A DNA stretch of 64,000 nucleotides. It comes from Stappia sp. TSB10P1A. Its GTDB lineage: Bacteria > Pseudomonadota > Alphaproteobacteria > Rhizobiales > Stappiaceae. The position numbers and the translations under genes were made by a program. The stretch is from NCBI RefSeq assembly GCF_900185725.1, contig NZ_FYAU01000013.1, forward strand, positions 1-64,000, written 5' to 3'. Below the pieces are notes generated by a model, which made no database searches, was not told where the DNA came from, and was given only the letters and a program-made list of their open reading frames with translations. Below, one piece after another: positions 17,586 through 29,834 of this stretch. Position 1 is the stretch's first letter, and every line of letters begins with the position of its first letter.

Positions 17586-17605
17586 TTATGCCGATATCGG
17601 CATAA
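17586..17605. promoter_or_regulatory. 20-bp perfect palindrome (possible operator)
   Basis: TTATGCCGATATCGGCATAA reads the same on both strands. GGCATAAT also occurs twice just upstream (near 17546 and 17574). It looks like a homodimer binding site left from the mobile-element remnant; the regulator is unknown. Confidence 0.5.
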
Positions 17606-17750
17606 CGGTCACTTGACCCGGCATCCATCGCGCCTCGACCGGGATCTTGGTCGCAAGAAGTGGGGCGATGAAGGCTACGCAATGGAGGAGTTGATCGCCG
17701 AACTCGGCGCCGCCGATGCGCAGCGCGCGGCGGATTCTCTCGGGGGCATG
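17592..17750 (+). pseudogene. Fragment of an ArdC-type antirestriction / zincin-like protein
   Basis: The plus frame reads RHNGHLTRHPSRLDRDLGRK and then KWGDEGYAMEELIAELGAA. This matches the piece of ArdC-family (DUF1738 / MPTase-PolyVal) proteins that follows the HExxH zinc motif, usually close to HWTGHxSRLxRDLxxxxGxxxYAxEELVAELGAA. Similarity begins inside the damaged HExxH region and stops abruptly after ELGAA, where the long direct repeat begins, so only about 50 of roughly 300 codons remain. ArdC proteins are carried by plasmids and integrative elements and protect incoming DNA. Identification is from remembered motif similarity and is convincing over 30 residues. Confidence 0.7.
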
Positions 17751-17753
17751 CAA

Positions 17754-17992
17754 AAAGCGCCAGCGGCGACACGCCGCCTCTCTCCCGCGTCTTCCCGGAC
17801 GGCGCGCCAGCGCCGAGCCGGGATCGGGGAGCCCTGGTGCCAACGGTCTCACACCTGAGTGTTGCCACACACGCCCTCGGCTCCCCGGTCCCGGATCTCG
17901 CGTTGCTCGTCCGGGAAGGCGCCAAGGAGAGGCCGGCCATAAGCAAGGGCGGAAACGATGCGCGGGCCGATGCCTCACACACAGGCTGTCGT
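17754..17992. repeat. 239-bp direct repeat, copy 1 (contains a long hairpin)
   Basis: Nearly identical (only a handful of differences) to 18213-18451. Inside it, 17788-17833 and 17879-17921 are imperfect inverted copies of each other, separated by 45 nt, so the transcript or single strand can form a long stem. Confidence 0.9.
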
Positions 17993-18212
17993 TCCGGCTC
18001 CGGCGAAGCCGGAGACCGGGAACCCGTAACCACAGGTCGTGCGGACCGAGCCGTTGGGCTGGCCGCAGAAGACCGGAGGCCTCCGCTGCTGCAAGACCGT
18101 CCGCCCCGGGACCGACGAGCCGAGGGCGTTCGCGGCAGCGGTGCGCCGGCCGCAGGCCAAGCTCCTCTCTTCCCCTCAAGGGGGAGGTGTCGGCGCCGCC
18201 GGCAGAGGGGGG

Positions 18213-18451
18213 AAAGCGCCAGCGGCGACATGCCGCCTCTCTCCCGCGTCCTCCCGGACGGCGCGCCAGCGCTGAGCCGGGATCGGGGAGCCCTGGTGCC
18301 AACGGTCTCACACCTGAGTGTTGCCACACACGCCCTCGGCTCCCCGGTCCCGGATCTCGCGTTGCTCGTCCGGGAAGGCGCCAAGGAGAGGCCGGCCGTA
18401 AGCAAGGGCGGAAACGATGCGCGGGCCGATGCCTCACACACAGGCTGTCGT
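18213..18451. repeat. 239-bp direct repeat, copy 2 (contains a long hairpin)
   Basis: Second copy of 17754-17992 at a constant offset of 459 bp. The hairpin arms fall at 18247-18292 and 18338-18380. Confidence 0.9.
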
Positions 18452-18670
18452 GGTTGTGTGCGTCAAGTTCTGCGAATTGGGGCGGCCGTGAAGCTGATCA
18501 TGCGGCCTACGGAGTTCGAGCTTCTTGTTCTCTCTGAGGTCGTCCATGTTGAGGTATCGGTTGGCCTCCATCCAGTTTTCGTTGGTTTCGGCGGCGCGCG
18601 CACAAGGCGCAGATATGACGGCCGAGAAAGCGGCCGACGTGCCCGGCCGCTGCTGCGCCACTTCGGGCAA
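18434..18670 (-). pseudogene. Unassigned open frame, possible gene remnant
   Basis: 78 codons. The central part (ETNENWMEANRYLNMDDLRE) looks protein-like and unlike shadow frames of the GC-rich repeats, with Asn, Met and Tyr codons. A following RRPHDQL vaguely recalls the RPH of IS3-type integrase tails. The end of the frame runs into repeat copy 2. I cannot name it; a transposase or other mobile-gene remnant is a guess from context. Confidence 0.25.
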
Positions 18671-18906
18671 GGCAAAGTGCGTCTGGGGGCAAGCCGCCGC
18701 CTATCCGGGCTCGGTTCAGCCTCTTCCGCTGTTCTCACCAACCGTTCCTGTCCGTGCTGCGTGGTCTCTGTGCTGCGTTGTCTCCGTCTCGCGCCGCGTC
18801 CTGGGTGCTCACTCGATACCTGCTCCCGTCTCCGATCTGCTGCCCGCCCGCAGTCCGCCCGTATCCCTGCGCGCCCTTGCGCGAAGATCCGGTCGGACAC
18901 GGGCCG

Positions 18907-18952
18907 CTGCCGTCAGCGCCGGCTGCGACAAGCGACCCGGCGCTGACGGCAG
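18907..18952. repeat. 16-bp perfect inverted repeat upstream of recA
   Basis: Arms 18907-18922 and 18937-18952 are perfectly complementary around a 14-nt loop. There is no T-run on either side, so it is not a classical terminator; it ends about 55 bp before the SOS box. Confidence 0.75.
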
Positions 18953-19006
18953 ACCAAACCGATTCTCCCGCCGCGGTGGCGCGCGGGGGCACCCGACATC
19001 CTATCG

Positions 19007-19021
19007 GAACACAAAAGGAAC
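19007..19021 (+). promoter_or_regulatory. LexA SOS box (GAAC-N7-GAAC) of recA
   Basis: GAAC (19007-19010), seven bases, GAAC (19018-19021) is the alphaproteobacterial LexA operator. A TATAAA at 19029-19034 is a plausible -10 element, so LexA would cover the -35 region. A weaker half-match (GAAC-N7-GTAC) lies at 19074-19088, and a small stem (19034-19041 / 19050-19057) follows the box. RecA is a standard SOS gene. Confidence 0.85.
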
Positions 19022-19140
19022 ACTGTCCTATAAATCAAGTTCTATCAATAACTTGATCTCTCTTGTGCAGTGAGAACAAAACTGGTACAAAAGCGCAGTT
19101 TGAATCGCCGGGCGCGGCGTGAAATAAGGATGGTAGCCTC

Positions 19141-20220
<1,080 letters not shown>

Positions 20221-20226
20221 TGTGAT

Positions 20227-20252
20227 GCCGCCCGGCTCTTGTGCCGGGCGGC
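20227..20252 (+). terminator. Probable recA terminator hairpin
   Basis: Perfect 10-bp stem GCCGCCCGGC / GCCGGGCGGC with a 6-nt loop, starting 7 nt after the recA stop. The T-run is poor, so termination may be weak or Rho-assisted. Confidence 0.65.
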
Positions 20253-20282
20253 TCGCCTGACATGTGCCGGACAGGCATCCTG

Positions 20283-20568
20283 GAGCCCTTTCGGCCAATT
20301 CGAAGTCAATTCTGCTTCTCGATTGGAGCGGCGATCCGGCGTCGAAACGGTCGCCGCGCGATGCCTTCGCATCGGGCAAGATCCGATCGGCGTCGGGCGC
20401 CCACCAATGTCGGGCGCCCACCAATCGGAAGTCCTGCGGGACGGGCGATTTTGCGCCAATTCCGGCGCAAAGCCCCTTGTCCGTCTCCAGATACGGCCTG
20501 CGTGCCTTTGCTTGACCTTGTCACAAAATCGCTCCGTCAGAATGGCTCCGAATTGGCCGAAAGGGCTC
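20283..20568. mobile_element. MITE-like element with 20-bp terminal inverted repeats
   Basis: The 20 bases at 20283-20302 (GAGCCCTTTCGGCCAATTCG) are the exact reverse complement of 20549-20568. The 286-bp unit has no protein-coding frame of its own and contains further small palindromes, for example TTGCGCC/GGCGCAA near 20454-20473. Size, noncoding content and perfect ends fit a miniature inverted-repeat element. I see no clear target-site duplication, so an old insertion or another kind of structured repeat is possible. Confidence 0.55.
20392..20425. repeat. 17-bp perfect tandem duplication
   Basis: GTCGGGCGCCCACCAAT occurs at 20392-20408 and 20409-20425 without a gap, inside the MITE-like element. 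Confidence 0.9.
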
Positions 20569-20903
20569 TAGCCGCGTCAAGTGGGCACGGGAACCGGAGC
20601 GCAACATCGGCGCGGAGAAAAACGCCCTCCAGCCGTGTCTCGTCGCGGTCGCTGTCCTTGGCCGGCGAAGGGCGGCATGACGAGGGGGTGGATGACGGGG
20701 GGTGCATGACGGGGGGATTGAACTCCGGCCATCTTGAGCGTCAGCGCCGTGGCATCACCGCCGTGAAGGCGCCTCGCCCGGGCCGCCAGTCTCAGGTGAT
20801 TGCCCTTGAGTGGCAGCCGCCGGCCTCCGTCCCCTTTGACTTCGCCCTTGGTCCTTCCGGGCGCCTTGTCCTCGCGTCGTGGGCATGCGGGGCGTGTCCT
20901 TCG

Positions 20904-21185
20904 TCAGCCGGACGCCTGCGCCTCCTCGATGTCCTTGACGACCTGCTCGATCAGGGGGCGCGACTGATCCGTCACGGCTGGCCAGGTGCGCACGCAGGTG
21001 ACGAGTTCGCGCTTCTCCGCGGCCGTGATCTCGTGCGCGGTCAGGGTTGCGATGTAGACATGCGGCGGAGGATTCTTGCGGAAGCTCGAGATATAGGTCC
21101 GTGTCCCGGACCAAAAGCGGTTCTTGCATTCCCATCCCATGGCACATCTCCCGTTTCCGGTGCGGGTCTTCTGCGTGACAGCCAT
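20904..21185 (-). CDS. Small hypothetical protein (93 aa)
   Basis: 93 residues from the ATG at 21185. The sequence is protein-like (MGWECKNRFWSGTRTYISSF; PPPHVYIATLTAHEITAAEK), with balanced Tyr, Thr and Ile content and a helical C-terminus (SRPLIEQVVKDIEEAQASG). Two Cys lie at about 14 and 18 and a third near 64. No membrane segment or signal peptide. An internal ATG 14 codons in is an alternative start. The only upstream signal is a weak GGAA. No family recognised. It stands alone between recA and alaS, next to repeat-derived DNA. Confidence 0.45.
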   Translation of the reverse strand: MAVTQKTRTGNGRCAMGWECKNRFWSGTRTYISSFRKNPPPHVYIATLTAHEITAAEKRELVTCVRTWPAVTDQSRPLIEQVVKDIEEAQASG

Positions 21186-21433
21186 GCCGCGACTGTTCCA
21201 CGTCGGGTGCACGGTTTCCATGCAGGAGAGTACGCAGGTCGGCGCCTGTACCGTACCGGGTGGGGCGGAGGCCTGATCAGGGAAGGCAAGCCGGGGCGGT
21301 GCGGGCGATACTGGACTTGTCGCCGGGGCAAAGCTAAAAGCGGCTCGAGATCTTGGACATGGCAGGACTTGGCGGGAACGCTGCGCGAGACGTCGCGGCA
21401 GGGTCGTCAGTCCAGGGAGCATTGGACGGCTTT

Positions 21434-24112
<2,679 letters not shown>

Positions 24113-24116
24113 TCCC

Positions 24117-25502
24117 ATGGCGACCGGTCGCGACCCTCTTTGCGAAGGGGCTGGCGACCCGGTGGGCATGGCAGAAGTCGGGCCACGCGCAACCGACGAC
24201 AAGTCCGCGTCGGCGGGCCTGCTCGCGCGGGGCCGCCGGCGTGTCTATCGCTGGCTGGAGCTCGGCTCGGCCGGCGACCGTCAGGGGCGCTGGTTCGACC
24301 GGCTGCTGATCCTGCTGGTGGTTGCGGCGGTGGCCCTCGTGGCGCTGGAGACGGTGCCCTCGCTCGCCGCAGAGTGGGGCGACCGGTTCTCGCTTGCCGA
24401 GCGGATCATCGGCGCTGTTTTTCTCGCCGAGTATCTCGCGCGGCTGTGGGTGGCCGATCTGCACCCGCCTTTTCGGCACTATTCGCCGGCGGGCGCGCGG
24501 CTGCGCTATGCCCTGCAGCCTGCGGCCATCATCGATCTGCTGGCGGTGCTGCCTTTCGTTCTCGGGCTGCTGTTCGTGCCGGCGGACTTCAAGGTGATGG
24601 TGCTGCTGCGGTTTGCCCGCTTTTTCAAGCTGGCGCGCTATTCGCCGGCCTTGCGCTCGCTGACCAATGCGCTGCTGTCGGAGCGGCATGCGATCGGCGC
24701 CAGTCTGCTGATCATTTTCGGCGTGGTGATGCTGGCGGCGACCGCCATGTACATGGTCGAGCGGGAGGTGCAACCGCAAGCCTTCGGCACGATCCCCGAT
24801 GCGGTCTGGTGGGCGATGACCACGGTGACGACGGTGGGCTATGGCGATGTGGTGCCGGTGACGCCGACGGGAAAGGTGCTTGGCGGGCTGGTGATGCTGC
24901 TCGGCTACGGGCTGCTGGCGCTGCCGGTCGGCATCGTCGCCACCGCCTTCGCGCGCGAGATCCACTCGCGCGACTTCGCGGTCACCTGGGGCATGGTGGC
25001 ACGGGTGCCGCTGTTCCAGGACCTGCGGGCGGCCGACATTGCCGAGATCGCGCGGCTGCTGCGCGGCCAGTCGGTTTCGGCCGGCCAGGTGATCAGCCGG
25101 CGCGGCGAACCGGCAAGCAGCATGTATTTCATCGCCTCCGGCCTCGTCGAGGTGACGCTGGGCCAGACCCGCGCGCATCTTGGCGAGGGCGGTTTCTTCG
25201 GCGAGATGGCGGTGCTGGGGGATCGCCAGCGCGTGGCGACCGTCACGGCGGAAAGCGACGCGCGGCTGCTGGTGCTCGAGGCCCAGGACCTGCACGCGCT
25301 TATGGCGCGCAAGTCCGATCTTGCGCGGCGGATCCTGGACGAGGTGCGGCAGCGGCGCGGCGCTCCCAGCGGGGACATTCTGGCGGAGGAGGTCGCCGAG
25401 GCCGAGGACATGGAGCGCGCGGATGCGGCCGGCGCGGACGAGACGCTGCCGGACCTGTTTTCCGACCTGCCGGAGGCGGCGGGGCCAGACACCCGAACCT
25501 GA
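24117..25502 (+). CDS. Cyclic-nucleotide-gated potassium channel (MloK1-like)
   Basis: 461 residues. Six-helix channel: S1-S4 within about 45-190 with Arg/Lys-spaced S4 (LLRFARFFKLARYSPALRSL), pore helix and selectivity filter TTVTTVGYGD, S6 to about 280, then a cyclic-nucleotide-binding domain (about 305-430) with GGFFGEMAVLGDRQRVATV, where FGE and the downstream Arg contact the cyclic nucleotide. A short acidic tail follows. It is built like the Mesorhizobium channel MloK1, so cAMP/cGMP-gated K+ flux is the likely role. It starts 4 nt after alaS; an alternative in-frame ATG is at 24168. Confidence 0.9.
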   Translation: MATGRDPLCEGAGDPVGMAEVGPRATDDKSASAGLLARGRRRVYRWLELGSAGDRQGRWFDRLLILLVVAAVALVALETVPSLAAEWGDRFSLAERIIGAVFLAEYLARLWVADLHPPFRHYSPAGARLRYALQPAAIIDLLAVLPFVLGLLFVPADFKVMVLLRFARFFKLARYSPALRSLTNALLSERHAIGASLLIIFGVVMLAATAMYMVEREVQPQAFGTIPDAVWWAMTTVTTVGYGDVVPVTPTGKVLGGLVMLLGYGLLALPVGIVATAFAREIHSRDFAVTWGMVARVPLFQDLRAADIAEIARLLRGQSVSAGQVISRRGEPASSMYFIASGLVEVTLGQTRAHLGEGGFFGEMAVLGDRQRVATVTAESDARLLVLEAQDLHALMARKSDLARRILDEVRQRRGAPSGDILAEEVAEAEDMERADAAGADETLPDLFSDLPEAAGPDTRT

Positions 25503-25529
25503 GCTCCCTCACATTTCGCGGCAGGCGCC

Positions 25530-26738
25530 TCAGTTCAGCGCAACGGGCCGGGTGCGCCCGGCGATCCGGGTTTGCGGCAGCCGCTTGCGGCCGATCGCGG
25601 CAAGCAGCAGCAATTTTGTCGTGCGGGCCAGCCGGTGCAGGGCCGGGCGGTCCCTGAGCCACAGGCGCAGGGCGATCCGGGCCTTGACGGCGGCGAGATA
25701 GGCTGCCCCTTTCAGGCTGGCGGAGGCGGCGAGCGCCTTGACCGCCCGGTGGCGGCCGCCGAACCGCTCCTTGTAGTCATAGCTGCCGGCGCCGAAGTCA
25801 TAGAGGCCGAAGCCGTGCCGCGCCGCCCATTCGATCTCCAGGATCGTGGCGATGAGCCCCGGCGAGTGCTTGCGATAGGGGCCGTCGTCCAGCGAGCAGA
25901 GGATGCCGGTGACGACGCCCTGGTGGCAGAAGCAATAGCTGGTGGCGAGCCAGGTGTCGTCCACCTTGAGCCCGAGAACCAGGACCTTGTCGCTCGCGCA
26001 GCCGGCCAGCGCCAGGCGGCGATAGTGAGCGTAGACCGCCGGATCCTGAAACAGGTCGGCGATGCCGAAGGCCGACAGACGCTGCCGGCGCTGGCGCGCC
26101 ATCACTCCGAGCACCTGGTCGATCTGGCCGGGGCTGCGGGCCTCGACGATCTCGAAGCCGGGCAGCTTTTCAAGCTTCGCCCGCTGCTTGGCCATTTTCG
26201 CATAGAGCGAGTGGTTGCGCCGCGCCCGCTCCAGGCTTTCCGGGTCGAGGTCGATGCGCGAGGCGCCTTCGCCGATCTCGATCAGCTTGCTCTCGCTCCA
26301 CAGGGGATTGGGCACGCCGCGAAACTCGCGGATGACCTTGCCCAGCAGCAGCGCGTCATGCGGCGGCAGGGCGGCGAGGAAGACCTCGCGCATGGCGGCG
26401 AAGAGCCGCGGATCGGCGCAGGCCTTCCGGTCGACCAGCGGGAAGTGGTAGTCGACGACGCCGCAATCGAGGAAGCCGAGGCGGCGGACGCCGAAGCGGG
26501 TGTCGGCGACAAGCGGCACGATCATCAGCGGCGCGCCGGTCCGCGCCTCGACGATCGCGATATAGACGGGGCTGCCGTGCCTCTCCGGCAGGACGCCGTC
26601 CTCCAGCGAGCGGACGAAGTCCAGCGAGAGGAAGGCGGTCGAGCAGCCCTCCGCCTCCAGCGTTGTCCACAGCGCGGCGAGGTCGGCATCGTGGACCGTG
26701 TCGAACCGGCGGGCGAGTGGCCGGGCGGCTTGCGCCAT
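25530..26738 (-). CDS. GNAT / CelD-BcsL-type acyltransferase
   Basis: 402 residues. Two GNAT-like halves: the second contains HSPGLIATILEIEWAARHGF and LYDFGAGSYDYKERFGG, the typical end of the Acetyltransf_6 (CelD/BcsL) family, which also resembles FemAB peptidyl/acyl transferases. These cytoplasmic enzymes often act in polysaccharide or secondary-metabolite modification, and the acyl donor here is unknown. It starts 3 nt after the stop of the JmjC-like oxygenase gene, so the pair is surely co-transcribed. It ends 27 nt from the convergent K+ channel gene. Confidence 0.85.
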   Translation of the reverse strand: MAQAARPLARRFDTVHDADLAALWTTLEAEGCSTAFLSLDFVRSLEDGVLPERHGSPVYIAIVEARTGAPLMIVPLVADTRFGVRRLGFLDCGVVDYHFPLVDRKACADPRLFAAMREVFLAALPPHDALLLGKVIREFRGVPNPLWSESKLIEIGEGASRIDLDPESLERARRNHSLYAKMAKQRAKLEKLPGFEIVEARSPGQIDQVLGVMARQRRQRLSAFGIADLFQDPAVYAHYRRLALAGCASDKVLVLGLKVDDTWLATSYCFCHQGVVTGILCSLDDGPYRKHSPGLIATILEIEWAARHGFGLYDFGAGSYDYKERFGGRHRAVKALAASASLKGAAYLAAVKARIALRLWLRDRPALHRLARTTKLLLLAAIGRKRLPQTRIAGRTRPVALN

Positions 26739-26741
26739 GCC

Positions 26742-27611
26742 TCAGCCTCCCTTCCCGGACCGCAGCAGGCGCGAGCCGAGGCCGGTCTTGCGGCAGGCAT
26801 AGGCGAAGGCCGCCTTGCTCCAGAAGCCGGCGCCGCTGGTGGCGCGTGAGCGCGGCCGGAGGCCGAGGCCGTGGCGCAGCACGCCATTGGCATAGTTGAG
26901 CGCGAAATGACGGCGGGTCTTGCGGGTGTGATATTCCACCGTCGCCGAAACGTTGAGGCTGTCGCCGTTGACCACGCGGTGCGGCCAGTTGAGCGGCCAG
27001 AACAGCGCGGTGCCGGGCGTCAGGTCGATCACGGTCGCGGCCTCGTCGAAGCTCGGGTCGTAGCTGATCTCCTCGGCGGTGACGGCGGTCACCACGCGCT
27101 CCAGTTCCTCGGGCTTGAGATAGGGTTCGCGGCCGGGATAGAGCCAGATGCGCTTTTCGCCGCGAATGTGGATCAGGCCCTGGCCGGGCACGTCGGCATG
27201 GTAGTAGACGCGGGCGCGCGGCGAGGAGATCAGGACGCCGATCTGGCGGTTGTAGCTGTCGAGGCCGGGCACGGCCGCGTCGATCTGGTCCATGATGCCG
27301 TCGATCAGCCGCTGGTAGCGGGCATCGCGCCCGCCGACATGGCCGATATTGACCCACAGCGCACCGCTGCGCACGGCCTCGAACAGGCCGTGCGGGTCGT
27401 TGGCGGACAGGTCGCTGCGGCGCCAGCGGCTCTTGTCCTCGACGCTGGTGTCCATCGTGGCGATCTCGCGCACGGCATCCGGGTTGTTGGCGACGAGTTC
27501 GGCCAGCGCCTCGTCCGAGAACAGCGGGTTGCCGGGAAGGTCATGGGTGACGCGAACGATCTCCCGGTCCCAGAGTTCCGCGATGTCTTGGGGAAGTCCC
27601 AGTGTCGTCAT
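26742..27611 (-). CDS. JmjC-like / cupin_8 iron-2-oxoglutarate oxygenase family protein
   Basis: 289 residues. The cupin core shows H-x-D in VYYHADVPGQGLIHIRGEKR followed by IWLYPG, and a late His in ALFWPLNWPHRVVNGDSLNV, which together would form the iron-binding 2-His-1-carboxylate triad. No signal peptide. Members hydroxylate proteins or small molecules. It is paired with the downstream acyltransferase (3 nt gap), so both probably modify the same product. Substrate unknown. Confidence 0.8.
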   Translation of the reverse strand: MTTLGLPQDIAELWDREIVRVTHDLPGNPLFSDEALAELVANNPDAVREIATMDTSVEDKSRWRRSDLSANDPHGLFEAVRSGALWVNIGHVGGRDARYQRLIDGIMDQIDAAVPGLDSYNRQIGVLISSPRARVYYHADVPGQGLIHIRGEKRIWLYPGREPYLKPEELERVVTAVTAEEISYDPSFDEAATVIDLTPGTALFWPLNWPHRVVNGDSLNVSATVEYHTRKTRRHFALNYANGVLRHGLGLRPRSRATSGAGFWSKAAFAYACRKTGLGSRLLRSGKGG

Positions 27612-27731
27612 TGCTCCCTCTCCACCAATTCCGACTTTGGCGGAGGATGCAGTGTACAGGTGAAGATCGGGTCAACCGGGGCGCGTTGCGCTCGGCAAAT
27701 CTGTCAATTTCTCCGCATGGTAAACGCTGGA

Positions 27732-28172
27732 TTATGGCAGCAGGCCGCGCGGGATCTGGCGATAGAGCGGATTGCCGTCCCAGAAGGCGTCGGTCGGGCC
27801 GACGGCGTAATCGACGATGTTCCAGCGGCCATTGGCGCGCACCAGCAGCGCATAGGTGCGCAGGCCGTCCATGTACTCGGCGTCCTCGCCATAGATGGTG
27901 GCGGCCGGATCGATCGGGGCGCCGCCGGGGCGCTGCGGATCGACGATCGCGAAGGCCCAGTCGCCGGAGACCCTGAGCCGGACGACCATGAATTCGACCG
28001 GCGCGCCGGTGCGCACCTCGACCAGCGGGCGGATCGCGTCCATCAGCGCGGCGCGCTCGGGCGTGCCGCGGGCCGGCTCGCGCGCACCCTGCGCGGCGGC
28101 GGGAAGGGCGAGGGCGAGAAGGGTGATGGCGGCGGCGAGAAGACGGGGCAGTCCGGCGGCAAACGCGGTCAT
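27732..28172 (-). CDS. Secreted protein of unknown function
   Basis: 146 residues. The first 28 residues form a Sec signal peptide (LLAAAITLLALALPAAAQG, cleavage after AAA or AQG). The mature part is compact with alternating strands (VEFMVVRLRVSGDWAFAIVD; ALLVRANGRWNIVDYAVGPT) and no Cys, and looks like a small periplasmic domain. An in-frame ATG 12 codons upstream would disrupt the signal peptide. Monocistronic, 166 nt from icd. No family recognised. Confidence 0.82.
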   Translation of the reverse strand: MTAFAAGLPRLLAAAITLLALALPAAAQGAREPARGTPERAALMDAIRPLVEVRTGAPVEFMVVRLRVSGDWAFAIVDPQRPGGAPIDPAATIYGEDAEYMDGLRTYALLVRANGRWNIVDYAVGPTDAFWDGNPLYRQIPRGLLP

Positions 28173-28286
28173 CGGGAAGACTCCGAAGCAGTGAGAGAGT
28201 GGCGCCATGGTAATCGGTCCCGCGCGCCAAGTCGCGGTGTCCTTGCGCTCGCGGGCATCAACAGGGCAAGGGGGGCCGAAATGCAG

Positions 28287-28311
28287 AAAGGCGCCCGCGA
28301 GGGGCGCCTTT
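28287..28311 (-). terminator. icd terminator
   Basis: Perfect 9-bp stem AAAGGCGCC / GGCGCCTTT with a 7-nt loop, 28 bp past the icd stop. On the minus strand it is followed by TCTGCATTT. Confidence 0.8.
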
Positions 28312-28338
28312 CGCGTGTCGTCGCAAGGGCTTGACGGC

Positions 28339-29553
28339 TCAGGCGGCCATCGCCGACTTCAGGTTCTCGTCGATCTTGTCGAGGAAGCCGTTGGTCGTCA
28401 GCCACTTCTGGTCCGGGCCGACCAGCAGCGCCAGGTCCTTGGTCATGAAGCCGGCCTCGACGGTGTCGATGCAGACCTTCTCCAGGGTCGCGGCGAAGTT
28501 GGCGAGGTCCTGGTTGTCGTCGAGCTTGGCCCGGTGAGCGAGGCCGCGGGTCCAGGCGAAGATCGAGGCGATCGGGTTGGTCGAGGTCTCCTCGCCGCGC
28601 TGGTGCTGGCGGTAGTGGCGGGTGACGGTGCCGTGGGCGGCTTCCGCCTCCACCGTCTGCCCGTCCGGCGTCATCAGCACCGAGGTCATCAGGCCGAGCG
28701 AGCCGAACCCTTGCGCGACGATGTCGGACTGCACGTCGCCGTCATAGTTCTTGCAGGCCCAGACATAGCCGCCCGACCACTTCAGCGCGGCGGCGACCAT
28801 GTCGTCGATCAGGCGGTGCTCGTACCAGATCTTCTTGGCTTCGAAGGCCGACTTGAACTCGGCGTCGAACACCTCCTGGAAGATGTCCTTGAAGCGCCCG
28901 TCATAGGCCTTGAGGATGGTGTTCTTGGTCGACAGGTAGCACGGCACGCCGCGCTGCAGGGCGTAGTTCATCGAGGCGCGGGCGAAGTCGCGGATCGAAT
29001 CGTCGAGGTTGTACATCGCCATGGCGACGCCGGCGGAGGGAGCGTCGAACACTTCGTGCTCGATGGTGGTGCCGTCCTCGCCGACGAACTTGACCGTCAG
29101 CTTGCCCTTGCCGGGGAAGCGGAAGTCGGTGGCGCGGTACTGGTCGCCGAAGGCATGGCGGCCGACGATGATCGGCTGGGTCCAGCCCGGCACCAGACGC
29201 GGAACGTTCTGCATGATGATCGGCTCGCGGAAGATCACGCCGCCGAGGATGTTGCGGATCGTGCCGTTCGGCGAGCGCCACATCTTCTTGAGGCCGAACT
29301 CCTCGACGCGGGCCTCGTCCGGGGTGATCGTCGCGCATTTCACGCCGACGCCGTACTGCTTGATGGCATTGGCCGCATCGACGGTGATCTGGTCGTCCGT
29401 CTCGTCGCGCTTCTCGATCGAGAGGTCGTAATACTTCAGGTCGATGTCGAGATAGGGGTGGATCAGCTTGTCCTTGATGAACTGCCAGATGATCCTGGTC
29501 ATCTCGTCGCCGTCGAGTTCGACAACCGGATTGACAACCTTAATCTTCGCCAT
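28339..29553 (-). CDS. icd: NADP-dependent isocitrate dehydrogenase
   Basis: 404 residues, eukaryotic-like homodimeric type. Start [20 protein letters not shown]; substrate-binding loop [19 protein letters not shown]; metal site [23 protein letters not shown] site [11 protein letters not shown]. It converts isocitrate to 2-oxoglutarate in the TCA cycle and is a main NADPH source. Monocistronic with a strong terminator. Start agrees with the family N-terminus. Confidence 0.97.
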   Translation of the reverse strand: MAKIKVVNPVVELDGDEMTRIIWQFIKDKLIHPYLDIDLKYYDLSIEKRDETDDQITVDAANAIKQYGVGVKCATITPDEARVEEFGLKKMWRSPNGTIRNILGGVIFREPIIMQNVPRLVPGWTQPIIVGRHAFGDQYRATDFRFPGKGKLTVKFVGEDGTTIEHEVFDAPSAGVAMAMYNLDDSIRDFARASMNYALQRGVPCYLSTKNTILKAYDGRFKDIFQEVFDAEFKSAFEAKKIWYEHRLIDDMVAAALKWSGGYVWACKNYDGDVQSDIVAQGFGSLGLMTSVLMTPDGQTVEAEAAHGTVTRHYRQHQRGEETSTNPIASIFAWTRGLAHRAKLDDNQDLANFAATLEKVCIDTVEAGFMTKDLALLVGPDQKWLTTNGFLDKIDENLKSAMAA

Positions 29554-29834
29554 GTGCAGATGACCTCGCGTCTTGGGTGGCTTTCGCGCCTCATGCGCCC
29601 GAACCTGCCGGCCCTGCCGGGCGCCTGCCGTCGCAGGTTGGCGCCGCCGGTCAAGGATGCCGCGCGGCCCCTATAGCAAAGGGCCGGCCAAACGGAAAGC
29701 CAACCATTCGTCAAACTGCCCTTCGGCTGCAATCCAGGCGGCCGGAAACCATATCGGGCGATGCAACCGCCAGGCCCTTGCGAGAAGTGCCTATTCGGCG
29801 CATATCCTCCTGTCAAAGATTCGGAGGGAGCCCT

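Larger units (their letters stand above)
17456..19140. other. Repeat island and gene graveyard upstream of recA
   Basis: 1.7 kb without an intact gene. In order it holds: a 20-bp perfect palindrome (17586-17605); an ardC-type fragment (about 17592-17750); two long direct repeats (17754-17992, 18213-18451), each folding into a long hairpin; a short palindrome between them (about 17992-18024); an unassigned minus-strand open frame (18434-18670); a 16-bp perfect inverted repeat (18907-18952); and the recA promoter with its SOS box. Confidence 0.75.
20253..20903. other. Noncoding stretch with a MITE-like element
   Basis: 650 bp with no credible gene. It contains the inverted-repeat-bounded element 20283-20568, a 17-bp tandem duplication and, near 20685-20718, three GACGGGGG-like units in a row. 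Confidence 0.6.

Noticed and set aside
17716-18946. Open frames of 270-370 codons over the first repeat island
   Set aside because: They contain the same peptide twice because they cross both copies of the 239-bp repeat; low complexity and no ribosome-binding site.
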